Shown in pieces: positions 20,967-30,752 of a stretch of DNA of 64,000 nt. The translations under genes were made by a program, and so were the position numbers. Each line of letters opens with the position of its first letter. Within the stretch, counting starts at the first letter, position 1. Source of the stretch: Neoceratodus forsteri (Eukaryota; Chordata; Ceratodontiformes; Ceratodontidae); NCBI GenBank assembly GCA_016271365.2, contig CM028129.1, forward strand, positions 1,002,305,501-1,002,369,500, given 5' to 3'. The notes beneath the pieces were generated by a model that saw only the letters and a list, made by a program, of their open reading frames with translations, had not been told where the DNA came from and searched no databases.

Positions 20967-23143
20967 CGAGGACTCGTGTGGCACCACTGACGGTGTCACT
21001 GTGGGTCATGGCACTGTCCACCGTGCCGGGGATTTGGGCAGCACCGTGGCTAGTGCCGCTCTGGGCCTTGGTGCTGTTCGCGGCGATGGGGGCTCGTGCA
21101 GTGCCGTCGGCGGTGCTGCACTGGGCCTCGGCGCTGTTTACAGCGTCGGGGACTTGGGCAGCACCATTCACGGTACCGCGCTGGGCCTTAGCACCATTTG
21201 CGGTGTCGGGAACTTGGGCTGCGCCATTCGCGGAGCGGCCCAGAAGCCTGGTGCCATCAGAGGTGCGCATGACTCTGTGGACGTGTTAGTCATCACGGCC
21301 TATGGCGGTACCAGGCCTGGTGCCACCTCAGGGCAGGTTCCTGCGGCAGCTGGAATGAAGTCTTCCCTTGTCGACCTCTCCTCGGAGGGAGACAATTCAG
21401 TTGAGGACCCAGATCAGCAGTTAGTCTTCTGGCTCTGAACCTCTTGTAGGCTGCAGGGCTAGACAGTCCAGTGTTCCTCGCCCAGACTCCCTGGAGCTGG
21501 TTAGTCCGGATCGCTCCATGTTTAGGGGTGGCCTGGAGTCTTCCGTGATGGACCCTTCGGATGTCCTAGAGAGGATCCCCTCTTCTCACAGGTCCCAGGC
21601 AGCCGCTGTTCCTGGTGCTGCTCAGCTACTTCAGCAGAGGGAAGAGGACCCTGCTTCAGCAGGTGCCCTTCGCAGTCTTGCTCAGCAGGGACCTCCACCA
21701 CTGGTTACGAGGAAGAGGGCTGCTTCGGAGTCTGAAGGATTGAGGGTTAGGGGTCAAGAGCAGCAACGAGCCCCCACCGCCCTGTGGGGTGCGGGGAGAA
21801 GTCGTAGCACTGATCCTCGCCTCTCTCTGAAGGTCTCTAAAGTGTCTTCTGGTGGCGGTTCTGAGGGTTGCCCTTCTGGACTCATGTAGTTCCATGCACG
21901 CCACAGGGGAGACTCCCCTTCAGGGCTCTTTCCGGAGTTGTCTCTTTCCCTCTCTACTACAGAATCTGGCATGATCCCAGAGTCCCCAATTTTGGCGGCA
22001 TCGCTACCTGGATCCCAAAGCCCTGGCAGAGGTCGGTACATGCTATTAGGTGCCCTTCTTCACCCATCCCTCTGCAACCACCTCAATCTCTCCCAGGCCA
22101 TGTGGGGCCCACTGGGCCATTATCTTGGAAGACGTTCAGAGCTACTGCGGCTGCCTTGCCATCCTATGTTAGGGCCATGGACGAACAGGTCTTTTGCCTG
22201 TCTCCCCCCCCCACCACCACCACAGGAATCTTCTGGGCATTCAAGCTCCACTTCCTCCTCATCTTCCTCAACTGAGGAAGAGGAACCTTCTGTCCACTTT
22301 TCCTCTGATGCTGACTTCACCGACTATCAGCATTTTCTCTTGAGGATGGTTTTGGAGCTTCGTATTTCCTACATTCGTAGGGACAATACCGAGTGGCAGA
22401 TGCGTGCTTTCCTTAGTGAATTCACTGCCCACCATTTGGTGGTGCCTTCCTGGCCGACCCCCCTTCCAGGAAGCGTCCATCTGCACCTGGCAGTCTCTAG
22501 CCACTCCTTCTCCAGTCCCAGGAGACGGTATTGTGCCCTCCATGAGTCTCTAGGTTCTCTACCTCACCCACCTTCAGGTTTGATGTCCCTGGATACTCTT
22601 TCCAGGCTTCGCTGCCTGGCGCACGACAGGTCTCCAGATTCAGATTCTGCTGAGTTTGACTGGTGGGGACGAAGAGTCTTCTCTTCTGGTCGTGCATTGT
22701 TGTGCATTTCTTCCCATCAAGCTCACCACACTGCTTACAACAGGCATCTGTGGTCGATGCTGGCTCAGGTCTTAGCTTTGCTTCCTGACTCAGAGCAGTC
22801 TAGACAAGCCATTGCCCTCTCTGCTCAAGGTCTGGAGCTTGCAAGGCACCAAGCGAGGGCATCCTATGATGCCAACGAGGTGACATCCAGACTAGTGGGG
22901 ACAACAATCTGCATTAGGTGGATGGCATGGCTTCATCTCTCCCAACTGTCACCCATAGCCTGGCATAGGGTGACTGGCTCTGCCTTATGGGGACCCGTCT
23001 TTTTTCCCATAGGGCAAGGAGGCGTCTTAGTGGGCAACCCCCCTCCCACAGCCCCTCGGGGCGGGCGCCTCCTCCTCCTCCTCACCCACCTTAGACTCCT
23101 AGTCTATTGGTTAGGTCTTCCCCTCTCTACTTGTCACCAGTAG
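20967..23143 (+). pseudogene. DIRS Gag, family C (C3), best-preserved C core
   Basis: The first part (20967-21440) is a Gly/Ala/Val-rich repeat region open in one frame. A stop (21436) and frame changes separate it from the core, which is open 21938-23143 (401 codons). The core has SSSSSSTEEEEPSVHFSSD (22247-22310), RRDNTEWQMRAFLSEFTAHH (22376-22435), DSDSAEFDWWGRRVFSSG (22640-22690), HQAHHTAYNRHLWSMLAQVL (22718-22775), ARHQARASYDANEV (22840-22880) and RWMAWLHLSQLSP (22917-22955). The last segment aligns with RRHSWLRTSGF of the other families, after which C has no LFG segment and no pol. Confidence 0.7.
21001..21240 (+). repeat. 60-bp tandem repeat inside C3 gag
   Basis: About four degenerate 60-base units, each starting near CTGGGCCTTGGTGC and containing a TTGGGCAGCACC-like half (units near 21001, 21061, 21121 and 21181). 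They encode a Gly/Ala/Val-rich repeat of about 20 residues (ALGLGAV...). A similar but more diverged pattern is seen in C2, C5 and C6. Confidence 0.7.
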
Positions 23144-23219
23144 GAAGCTGAGGGTTCTGTTCCCTCAGGGTTTACTCTTAACCCCCCCTTTTGGGGGGGG
23201 GGCTTGGTACTCACCCAAC

Positions 23220-23313
23220 AGTAATGAATGGTGAAGATTGACAAGGGAAGATATGAAAATTACGTACCTAACGTAATTCTTGATCTTCTCTTATATCTTC
23301 ACCATTCATTACT
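23220..23313. repeat. ICR hairpin of C3
   Basis: Perfect 18-base arms AGTAATGAATGGTGAAGA (23220-23237) and complement (23296-23313). The centre carries GGGAAGATATGAAAATTACG, the complement of the joined left and right ends. Confidence 0.88.
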
Positions 23314-24280
23314 GAATCCCTCCCACCATCCCCTCAAGAGCCTCCTTCTTCGTCGTCTTCCCCTCCCTGCTCATTCCTCCCCCTTCTCCTTTGGCCATTA
23401 AGCCAAAAAAAAAGGGGGATCCCTATCTCTGAGTATAGGAGGAACGAGCTAAGATTTATCTGTCCTGAGGGAACTCTTTCTGACTATCCTTACTGGGCAG
23501 TTCTTGGCTTTTCCCCAGCCATGTTTTCAATTCATGATTAAAGAGACGGTTCCTTAAGTGGCTCGACTTCTCTTTCCCAGGCCCCTTCTGGCAGGCCCTA
23601 GTCTTTTATGTCAGCCTCTACTGGTTGGTGCTGTCTGGCACTTCATTTTCCATAAGGGGTGTTTTTCTGCCTTGCCTCTAGGGAGTCCGATTGAGTTTCC
23701 ACTCTGTCTGTGTCATATAGGGGTGCCCCCTGTAGAGCCCCCCCCACACATGGTACTGTGTTATAAATTAAGGTGCTAGAGGGCTTCTTTCCCTTTCTAG
23801 TTGGCAACTCTCTTTTGGAACAGATTTTCCCCCTTAGTAGTTGGAGAGCTCCCAGCTGGAGTCTAAAAAATTGGGGAAGGCAGGAGGTTTAGAGAATCTG
23901 CCTTTGGTGTCTGACCTGTGCGAGAGGTTCGGTTGAGCCCCTGCCCGAAATTTCAAAATGGGATCCTTGCTCCCTTGTTTATAGTTCCGAGCTTATAGCC
24001 CTAAGTCAATTTACCAACGGCAGAATTCTCCCCCCTCGTAGCATCCCCTCCTCTTTTTCTCTTTCTTTTTCTCCTCCTTCTTCTTTCTCCTCCCTATCTG
24101 TTCCACTCTTAGAGCCACCCCAGAAGTGAGGCCCTTCGGTCCCTTAGGGTAGGCAGTTTTCTTTCTCTCCTCTATCGGCTTATTCATTTTTCAATTTATA
24201 TCCTTTCCTTTTTTCCTATCCCTCGGCTCTCTTGCCTCACTCCCTCTTCTAATCCTTATTTCGCCTCTCTGGCTAACAGA
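23314..24280 (+). other. C3 spacer between ICR and right terminus
   Basis: About 1 kb with no supported ORF. Pyrimidine-rich, with CT runs at 23330-23400 and 24040-24110. Aligns with the C2 and C6 spacers in part. Confidence 0.6.
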
Positions 24281-24495
24281 ACTGGGATGGAGGAGGAGTC
24301 TGTGATGCCTAACGGCTGCCCCTCGCACTCCATGCAGAGCGTCACTCCAGGGGGCAGCGCTGTCGTCGCCGACTCCTCTAAAAAAAAAAAAAAAAACTCC
24401 CATGGTGGGTGCGCGCCTCTGGCTGTCACCCAACAGTAATGAATGGTGAAGATACAAGAGAAGATCAAGAATTACGGTAGGTACGTAATTTTCAT
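24281..24495. repeat. Right inverted terminus of C3
   Basis: Inner part AACTGGGATGGAGGAGGAGT, a long A-tract (24380-24396), then CAGTAATGAATGGTGAAGAT and the terminal ATTACGGTAGGTACGTAATT. The last motif is an imperfect palindrome. Confidence 0.8.
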
Positions 24496-24891
24496 TTCCT
24501 TGCTGCCAGTCTCTTCTCTTTCTGGAGTCCCTCTAAGCTGCTGGCAGGCAGACGTCCACATCTGTTTGTTTGCACTACTACCCATTCTAATCTGACAAGA
24601 AGGAACATGCTTTACTGTGCTCCCACTGACATGCTTACAGTGCAACTCGGGCACAGGGACTGAAGTTGCAAACTGCTGTCCAGCCCAAGCAGTGCCACAG
24701 TAGTGCTGATATAACAGTCACTCACGGATTAGCAGTCAGCAAAAAAAAAAAGAGGGACAAAACTAGGACAAGTAAGCAAAAACTGGGACAAAAGTGACAT
24801 TTTGCAAAACTTGTGGGGACACTGGGACATGCTGCCTGAAATAGGGACTGTCCTGGGAAAATAGGGACAGTTGGTAGCTTTACCCATTTAC
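24496..24891. other. Unclassified repeat-like stretch
   Basis: No ORF or element signature recognised. From 24757 to 24880 the motif GGGACA/GGGACT recurs about seven times between A-rich pieces (for example AATAGGGACTGTCCTGGGAA). This resembles the end of an old DNA transposon or a degenerate simple repeat. It separates the right end of C3 from the next DIRS-like scrap. Confidence 0.3.
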
Positions 24892-25330
24892 CTCTCCCTG
24901 CGGATCCGGTTCTGGACCCTTCGGGCCTAGGTGCCTTGGGGCTGTAGTTGGGGCGTTCAGACCAGGTAAAATGTTTGGCTCCGCCAACATATCCTGATCT
25001 CTTGATGGTGACCACACTGCTAAAGCCAGTTCCATGTGCCAACCTCCCTCTCTCCTTCTCTTCACAGGGACCGGCACAGGTACCTTCTCTGGTCACTTTC
25101 GTGCTGGTTTCTCATCTTAGGCCTGGTCTGGGTTCTCGGGTAGCAGTGACAGCTCCCTTTGGGACAGCACCATGAGGCTCAGCACTGCTTTCAGTGCTGG
25201 TGCTGGTACCTTTGGGCCCGGCACCGCCTCTGGTTCCATTCCCGCTCTGGTCCCGGTGTCTCCTGTCTTCCCACTAACTTACTGGGTCCACACCTCTTCC
25301 GGCTTCCCCTGTTTGTTGTTTCACCTGTTT
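24892..25330 (+). pseudogene. Possible DIRS gag scrap, family unknown
   Basis: GC-rich stretch whose codon pattern (CTTTCAGTGCTGGTGCTGGT, GGCCCGGCACCGCC) resembles the Ser/Gly/Ala-rich middle of DIRS Gag in families B to D. No conserved block (Cys/His module, WLR segment) is present, so the assignment rests on composition only. A pyrimidine tract followed by CACAG (25050-25067) looks like a splice acceptor. Confidence 0.25.
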
Positions 25331-25545
25331 GTTGTTGCTAAGTAGCAAATGTTTTTGCATTGTGTTCTGGTTCTGTGATAGAATCTGTATTAGTAGAAGG
25401 TAGATTATTGCGATTGTTGATACCTTTTGATGGAAAAGAGCTGAGATAAAAATTTATATATTTTTGAATGTTATAGTTATTGTATAGTTATGTATAACTG
25501 GAGGCTAGGAGAGGCTGGGCTGGGAGGATACGAGGGAATGGGTAC

Positions 25546-26150
25546 ATGTATGGGAAGCAGGAGAGTGGCTGCAGTAGCTGTGGGGCAGCAGTCTTTCTGG
25601 GATTGATGTGGAATAAAGGGCGATGTCCTGTGTGTAAGAGCCTGGAGCTGCTAATGGCTGAAATAAGGCTGCTCAGATGGGAGCTGGGGAGGACGGTGTG
25701 GGAAGTCAAAGGAGCAGAGCAACGGAGGGAAAGGCAAAGGAGTGATGCCCAGGGGAGTGACACCATCAGGCAGGGGTTGGGAGTGGGGAGGAGTACCCAG
25801 TATGCAGGAGTATATCTCTTCCTCAGAGAACTAGGGATCCTGGGGTGGAAGAATGACAGGTGTTAAGGGAAAGGGGAGGGAATGTGAGAGCAGCATCAGG
25901 GGTGGGAATTTCTAAAGGGGTGCCTTTATTGAACAGATTTGCGCCTCTGTCTGGAAGGAGGAGGAAGAGGTCAGCAGGAGGTGAGGTATTTGGTCAGGTT
26001 GAGCCAGGGTTGAGAGCAGGAATACAGGGGAGGGGGGAGAGAACTAATCAGGATGGGCAGGGAATAATATGCAGGCAAAATGGAGTAGAGGATGGGGGGG
26101 AGAGAAAGGAACGGAAGAGGGGAAGGAAATCTGCAGGCAGATACAGATAG
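25546..26150 (+). pseudogene. CR1 LINE ORF1, N-terminal part
   Basis: Two CxxC pairs (CSSCGAAVF near 25570 and CPVCKSLELL near 25627) form a zinc-finger-like module, followed by a helical Leu/Glu/Arg-rich segment (ELLMAEIRLLRWELG to EQRRERQR, 25646-25740) that may form a coiled coil. This matches the known order in CR1 ORF1: zinc finger, coiled coil, then esterase. A basic tract (ERKRGRKSAG near 26120) follows in another frame. Single-strand nucleic-acid binding is the expected role. Frame changes near 25866. Confidence 0.55.
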
Positions 26151-26221
26151 TCAGAAGGGGAGGGGCAGATTGAGAAATGGAAAAACATTTATGAGGATAA
26201 ATTGTGGATGTGTAGATAAGA

Positions 26222-26400
26222 ACTTACTTAGAGAGGGCTCTTGCAGTAGGTAATTACAAATAAGACGGAAGCCGGCAGGCGTCAGGACCCCACAGAAAAG
26301 TTTCTAGCTAGCAGTCTCTGGCGGGGGACCACCCCCACGTCAGGTAACCAATGTCAGGCTACGTCAGTATAAAGGGACTGTCCCCCACGCCCGCCTCCTA
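26222..26400. repeat. Left inverted terminus of A3
   Basis: Reverse complement of 32100-32281: GAGGGCTCTTGCAGTAGGTA, GCCGGCAGGCGTCAGGACCC and GGCGGGGGACCACCCCCACG pair with the right terminus. The first bases are slightly changed relative to the ICR prediction, so the exact border is uncertain by about 6 bases. Confidence 0.78.
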
Positions 26401-26532
26401 GTTCTTTCCTGCCGTTAGCTTGTGCAGTGCCTCGCAGTTAAGGTCACTGCTTCGCAGTCAATCATCAGTAGTTTTACCACCTTTTTTCCTAAATTTCACA
26501 TTTTTCATCAGCCTTACCTTCAGCTGCTGTGT

Positions 26533-28900
26533 ATGTTGTCCCCGACTCCCTCCGAGCACAAAAACAAGTGCGATTCTTGCGGCGCCCAGCTCCCGCATAA
26601 GGATGGACATTCCCAGTGCCTTTTTTGTCTAGGCCCCGATCATCCCATCGAGAAGTGCCAGCTCTGCCAGCAGTTTAACACGGCCACCCGAAAGCAGAGG
26701 CAGCAGTCCCTGGAGGCCTAAGTTCTTAAACAAAAAAATTACCTCCATGGAAAAGGAACTGAAAAAACTTTGGCGGGCTTCGACTTCTCCGGAGGGCCAC
26801 CACAAGAAGAAGCACCGGGACTCCTCATCAGTCACCTCGGCTGGGGTCGCGGTGCTGCTGGTAATGCCTCCCCCGGGAGGCAGCTCCGTGGCGGCCATCT
26901 TGGAGGTTTCAAAGATGGTGTCCTCCCATAGGGCTCACGTCCATAGGCCCCTCGAGAGCCTCCAGGTCTAAAGAGGCAGCCGTTCCCAGTAAGGTCACCG
27001 CCGTGCGGCCTTCTGGTTCGATCAGCCCCGATAAGTCAGACGTTGGCTCCTCCGACGCCCACCCAGGTAAAGCCGTTAAGTTGCCCGACCCTTCAGGGCA
27101 GCGCATGGCCTCCAAAGCACCCACCAAAGTCGCCTCTTCTTTACGGTCTTTGTCGGGCGCTGTCCACTAAGTTGGACGCCGGGTTCCTCCGGACGCCTGC
27201 CCGATCCCGCCGAGCGAAGATGGATGTCGGCTCCCTGACGCCCACTCGGCATTAGAGCTATCGCCGGACCCTTCGGGCCTATCAGTCATCCCGAGCTCGC
27301 TGCAACGCTTGTTGCACTCCGAGGTGCCTGCATCTCCTCTGCTGGATCCCGGGGATGGTAACCCTTCTTCCCCAGGGCAACACGGAGGAGGTGGGTATGC
27401 TGCCATCGGGTCTCCCTCCTGTTGGGATGGATGACTCGATGCCGGATCCTCGGATGCCGGTGCCGACGCCGGCCTACCCGACGCCTGACAGTATCCCATT
27501 TGCCAGACACCGCCCCTATGCTGGGCATGTCGCCCACCAGGCCTCCTGTTCCGGGCCCACCGGGCCACTTCTGGGGCCTTTTGCTCCCACAGACCCCCCC
27601 TGTGCCTGGGTATCCGACCCCGTGTCATCCAACGCCATCATACCCGGGACCACAGTATCCGGCACCCCAGTACCCAACGCCGGCCTACCCGACGTCGCAG
27701 TACACAGTGTCCCAGTTCCCGATGTCGGGCTTCCCGCCATCTGGGTATGGATACATGCCTTATGGATACCCTCAGTATCCATATCCCCCTCCTCCTTCAG
27801 CACCCCCTCAGCCACCAGTGAACTTGAGGGAGACTCTAGCTTCCTGGTGGGCTGAGTCCAAGGCTCAGCTCACCAGGGAGGTAGAGAGTCATCTTCTGAC
27901 GCTGCTCCCAGTTCCAGACCCACTACGTCGGGTGCTCTGGTTCCAGGGCAGGGCAGGATATGCTTCTCCGAGGGCTTACCAAAGGGTCCGTTCCTCCCCC
28001 ACACCGGGAGAAGGATTCTTCTTCCTCCTCGGGCACCTCACATGACTTCAATGGTCGTTCCAACCCAAACGACGAGCCCCACACTCCGGACAAGCCCAGA
28101 CCTAGGACTCCTCCAGAGGATCCTTCCTTCACGGTGTTGCTGCATAAAATGCAGGCAGTTCATCAGTGCACGCCCTGGAGCCGGATCCACAGCAAAAGAA
28201 ACTCACCGCGTACCGGATCTGCCCGAGACATGAGCTCATCACCACCCAACAAGGAATCCCGTCTTTTGGATCAGTACGGGAAGAAGGTTTATGTTTCTTC
28301 CACTCTGGGTATTAGGGCCCTGAATTATTGTCGGTCATATGGGGGATTACCAGAAGGTGATCCTTACCGAGGTGGAGACTAAATTGGACTCTCTTCCTGA
28401 GTCTCAGATGAAGCAGGAAGTGGCAGATCTAGTCCGGTTTGCGCGTTCGGCTAGTCAGCACATGCTTCATGCCACATATGATGCAGTGGATGCTGATGGT
28501 CGGAGCTCGGCTTTCGCCATTGGTTTGCGGCGTCATGCCTGGCTCCGGATGTCAGGTTTGGTCCCAAAGGTGCAGTCTGCTATCCAGGATGTGCCCTTCA
28601 GGGGTTCAGTGCTATTCTGTGGCAATGTCAAGGACATCATCACCGATCTGCAGGAGAACAGCACTGCACTTAAGTCTGTTGACTCCTTGTACAGGCCCCC
28701 TCAGGCTCAGCTCAGCAGACATGCTCGGCAAAAGGCGAACCCTCAGGGAAAGTGGGCCAATAAACGTTGGGCCCCTCCAGCTGCCAAGTCCCCTGCACCC
28801 AAAAAAGCAGTGGGAGCTTCAGCCGCAACACTGCGTCACACCTCCCGACTCCTTTCCTCTCCCACAGCCTCTGGACCTTCCAGAGGAACCGGTAGGGGGG
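26533..28900 (+). pseudogene. DIRS Gag, element A3
   Basis: ATG 26533 is chosen because it starts the frame just before the Cys/His module. That module is CDSCGAQLPHKDGHSQC, then CLGPDHPIEKCQLC, at 26569-26677. A Lys/His-rich stretch follows (EGHHKKKHRDSSS near 26795-26830), then a Pro/Tyr-rich repeat (27590-27800). The core has PEDPSFTVLLHKMQAVHQ-like (near 28110), LLDQYGKKVYVSSTLGIRAL (28264-28322), SQMKQEVADLVRFARSAS (28402-28455), LRRHAWLRMSGLVPKVQSAI (28525-28585) and PFRGSVLFCGNVKDII (28593-28640). A stop lies at 26719, with frame changes near 28045 and 28340. The tail is Ala/Lys/Pro-rich. Confidence 0.72.
27595..27805 (+). repeat. Pro/Tyr-rich repeat tract in A3 gag
   Basis: About 14 degenerate units of 12-15 bases (TACCCGACGCC-like) encode a run of PxYPxPxYP-type sequence, ending in SGYGYMPYGYPQYPYPPPP. 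Found only in A3; A1 and A2 have a Pro-only linker at this place. Low-complexity, probably disordered. Confidence 0.72.
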
Positions 28901-29975
28901 AGATTCTCCCTCCACCTACTGGGTTGGGAGAGGATCACTTCAGACACTTGGGTGCTCCAGCTGATCATAGAAGGACACTTAATAGAGATTCTTTGGAAAC
29001 ATCCTCGAAACTCCCCCCCCAGGTTGTCTTACTCCCCAGAACATCATCTTCTGGTTCAGGACGAAATATCCTCTCTCCTTATGAAGGAGGCGATAGAGCC
29101 CATTCCTCCCCACCTTCGGGGAATGGGGTACTATTCCCATTTCTTCCTGGTCCCAAAGAAGTCAGGAGATGTGAGGCTGATTCTCAACATCAGCTCCCCT
29201 GAACTTGTTCGTGGAGTACAAAAGGTTCATAATGCTTTCTCTGCAGAGTCTTCTGCCCCTTCTTTGGCCGGGACAGTGGCTGTGTGCTCTGGACATGCAG
29301 AATGCTTACCTGCATATCCCTATTCACCCTTCCCACCACAAATACCTGTGTTTTGCATTCCAGGGGGACCACTACCAGTTCATGGCCCTTCCATTTGGTC
29401 TCTCCTCCGCACCCCGAGTGTTCACCAAATGTCTTTCGGTGGTAGCGGCCTACCTGTGTACCCAGGGGGTGCAGATTTTCCCATACCTGGATGATTGGCT
29501 CCTGGTGGCCCCATCCAGGAAGGAACTCCTGCGCTTCCTTTCCCTTACCCTGCAGGTTTTTACCTACCTGGGTATTACCGTCAACCAGGCTAAGTCCCAC
29601 CTGGTCCCATCCCAGAGGCTCCAGTTTATCGGGGTGATCCTGGACATGACCTCCGGCATGGCATTCCTGCTATTTGACAGGGTGGCCTCACTCCAGGCTC
29701 GGGTCAGCCTGTTGTCCAGCCACAGGTGGGTCAGCGCCAGGTCAGTCCTTCGTCTCCTCGGGCTCATGGCGGCTGCGATTCCGACAGTTCCTCACGCTCG
29801 GCTCCACTTGAGAATCTCTCAGTGGATGCTTCGGTCTCAGTGGGATCAGCTGGTGGACTACCTAGATCAACTAGTTCTGGTCTCCAATCCTATGGCTCAG
29901 GACTTGCAATGGTGGATGGTTCAGGAGAATCTTTGTCAGGGAGTTCCCTTCTGCCTTTCACCCCCCTCCTAGAAG
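28900..29975 (+). pseudogene. Reverse transcriptase domain, DIRS element A3
   Basis: Begins WERITSDTWVLQLIIEGHL (28927-28983). Then DEISSLLMKEAIEPIPP (29060-29110), MGYYSHFFLVPKKSGDVRLI (29126-29185) and, after one frame change near 29200, LCALDMQNAYLHIPIHPSHH (29283-29340, motif A Asp), QFMALPFGLSSAPRVFTKCL (29377-29436) and FPYLDDWLLVAPS with the Asp pair inside 29484-29495. FIGVILDM and LLGLMAAAIPTVPHARLHL follow (29623-29820). The second frame is open 29205-29972. Catalytic residues are complete; one frameshift and one stop (29970) separate it from its neighbours. Confidence 0.85.
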
Positions 29976-30358
29976 CTGACTATGGATGCCTCAGGCAAGG
30001 GTTGGGGAGCCCATCTCGGGTCTCACAGGACCCAGAGCTCCTGGTCCAAGCTTGAGAAATCTCTCCACATCAGTATGCTCGAGCTTCATTCTGTGCTGCA
30101 CGCTTATCAGGCTCTGCATCTGTATCTGCTCCCCAGGCATCTGGCTGTCCAGACAGACAATGTATGTGGTCTGGTACATCAGCCAACAAGGAGGAACTCA
30201 TTCCTACCCTCTTTGCAGGGAGGCAATGTGAGTTTGGGATTGGGCAGTGCAGCACAACCTTTGCCTCACGGTGATTCACACCCCGGGGGTCGAGAACACG
30301 TTGGCATACCACCTCAGTCAGTCGTCTGCTCACGCTCATGAGTGGGAACTGGATCGGG
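29976..30358 (+). pseudogene. RNase H domain, DIRS element A3
   Basis: LTMDASGKGWGAHLGS (Asp near 29985), HISMLELHS (Glu near 30082) and AVQTDN (Asp near 30157), after which the frame shifts and continues VWYISQQGGTHSYPLCREAM with a stop at 30228. The last segment reads TLAYHLSQS, so the fourth catalytic Asp (D in ADxLSR elsewhere) is Tyr here. Inactive as it stands. Confidence 0.78.
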
Positions 30359-30752
30359 GGTAGCAGACGATATTTTCCTATGTTGGGGAACACCACAGGT
30401 AGACCTGTTCGCGTTCTCTCACAATGCAAAACTTCCCTTCTGCTCACTCGCTCCAGGGCGTGGCATTTTTTGGAGTGATGCGTTGTCTCTAGACTGGAAA
30501 AGCAGATTCGTCTATGCCTTCCCCGTGATCCCCCTGATTCAGAGGGTCTTACAGAAACTCAGCTCAGAAGGGGCTCACATGATACTAATCACTCCTTTCT
30601 GGCCCAGGCAAGTTTGGTTCTCTCGTCTGCAACAGTATTCAGAGGAACCTCCTCTTCCTCTGTCACAACTTTTGCTGACCCAGGATCAGGAGACCCTGGT
30701 CCATCTAGGTCTCAAGTCCCTTCAGTTGCACACGTGGCTCTTGCAGACATAG
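30359..30752 (+). pseudogene. Dam-methyltransferase-like domain, DIRS element A3
   Basis: Open 30342-30752. Contains QVDLFAFSHNAKLPFCSLAP (30396-30455), GRGIFWSDALSLDWKSRFVY (30458-30517), AFPVIPLIQRVLQKL (30518-30562), MILITPFWPRQVWFSRL (30580-30630) and the closing LKSLQLHTWLLQT (30711-30749). The same layout as A1 and B1. The Pro-Pro catalytic position is FPVIP. Role inferred only. Confidence 0.5.

Larger units (their letters stand above)
20967..24495 (+). mobile_element. DIRS element C3, gag-only family C, left end missing
   Basis: Begins in the repeat region of Gag, then the conserved Gag core to about 22990, about 230 bases of non-coding DNA, ICR (23220-23313), spacer, and a complete right terminus ending TAATTTTCAT at 24495. 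No RT, RNase H or YR. This is the clearest example of the gag-only organisation, because Gag core, ICR and right end are all well preserved and close together. Confidence 0.82.
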
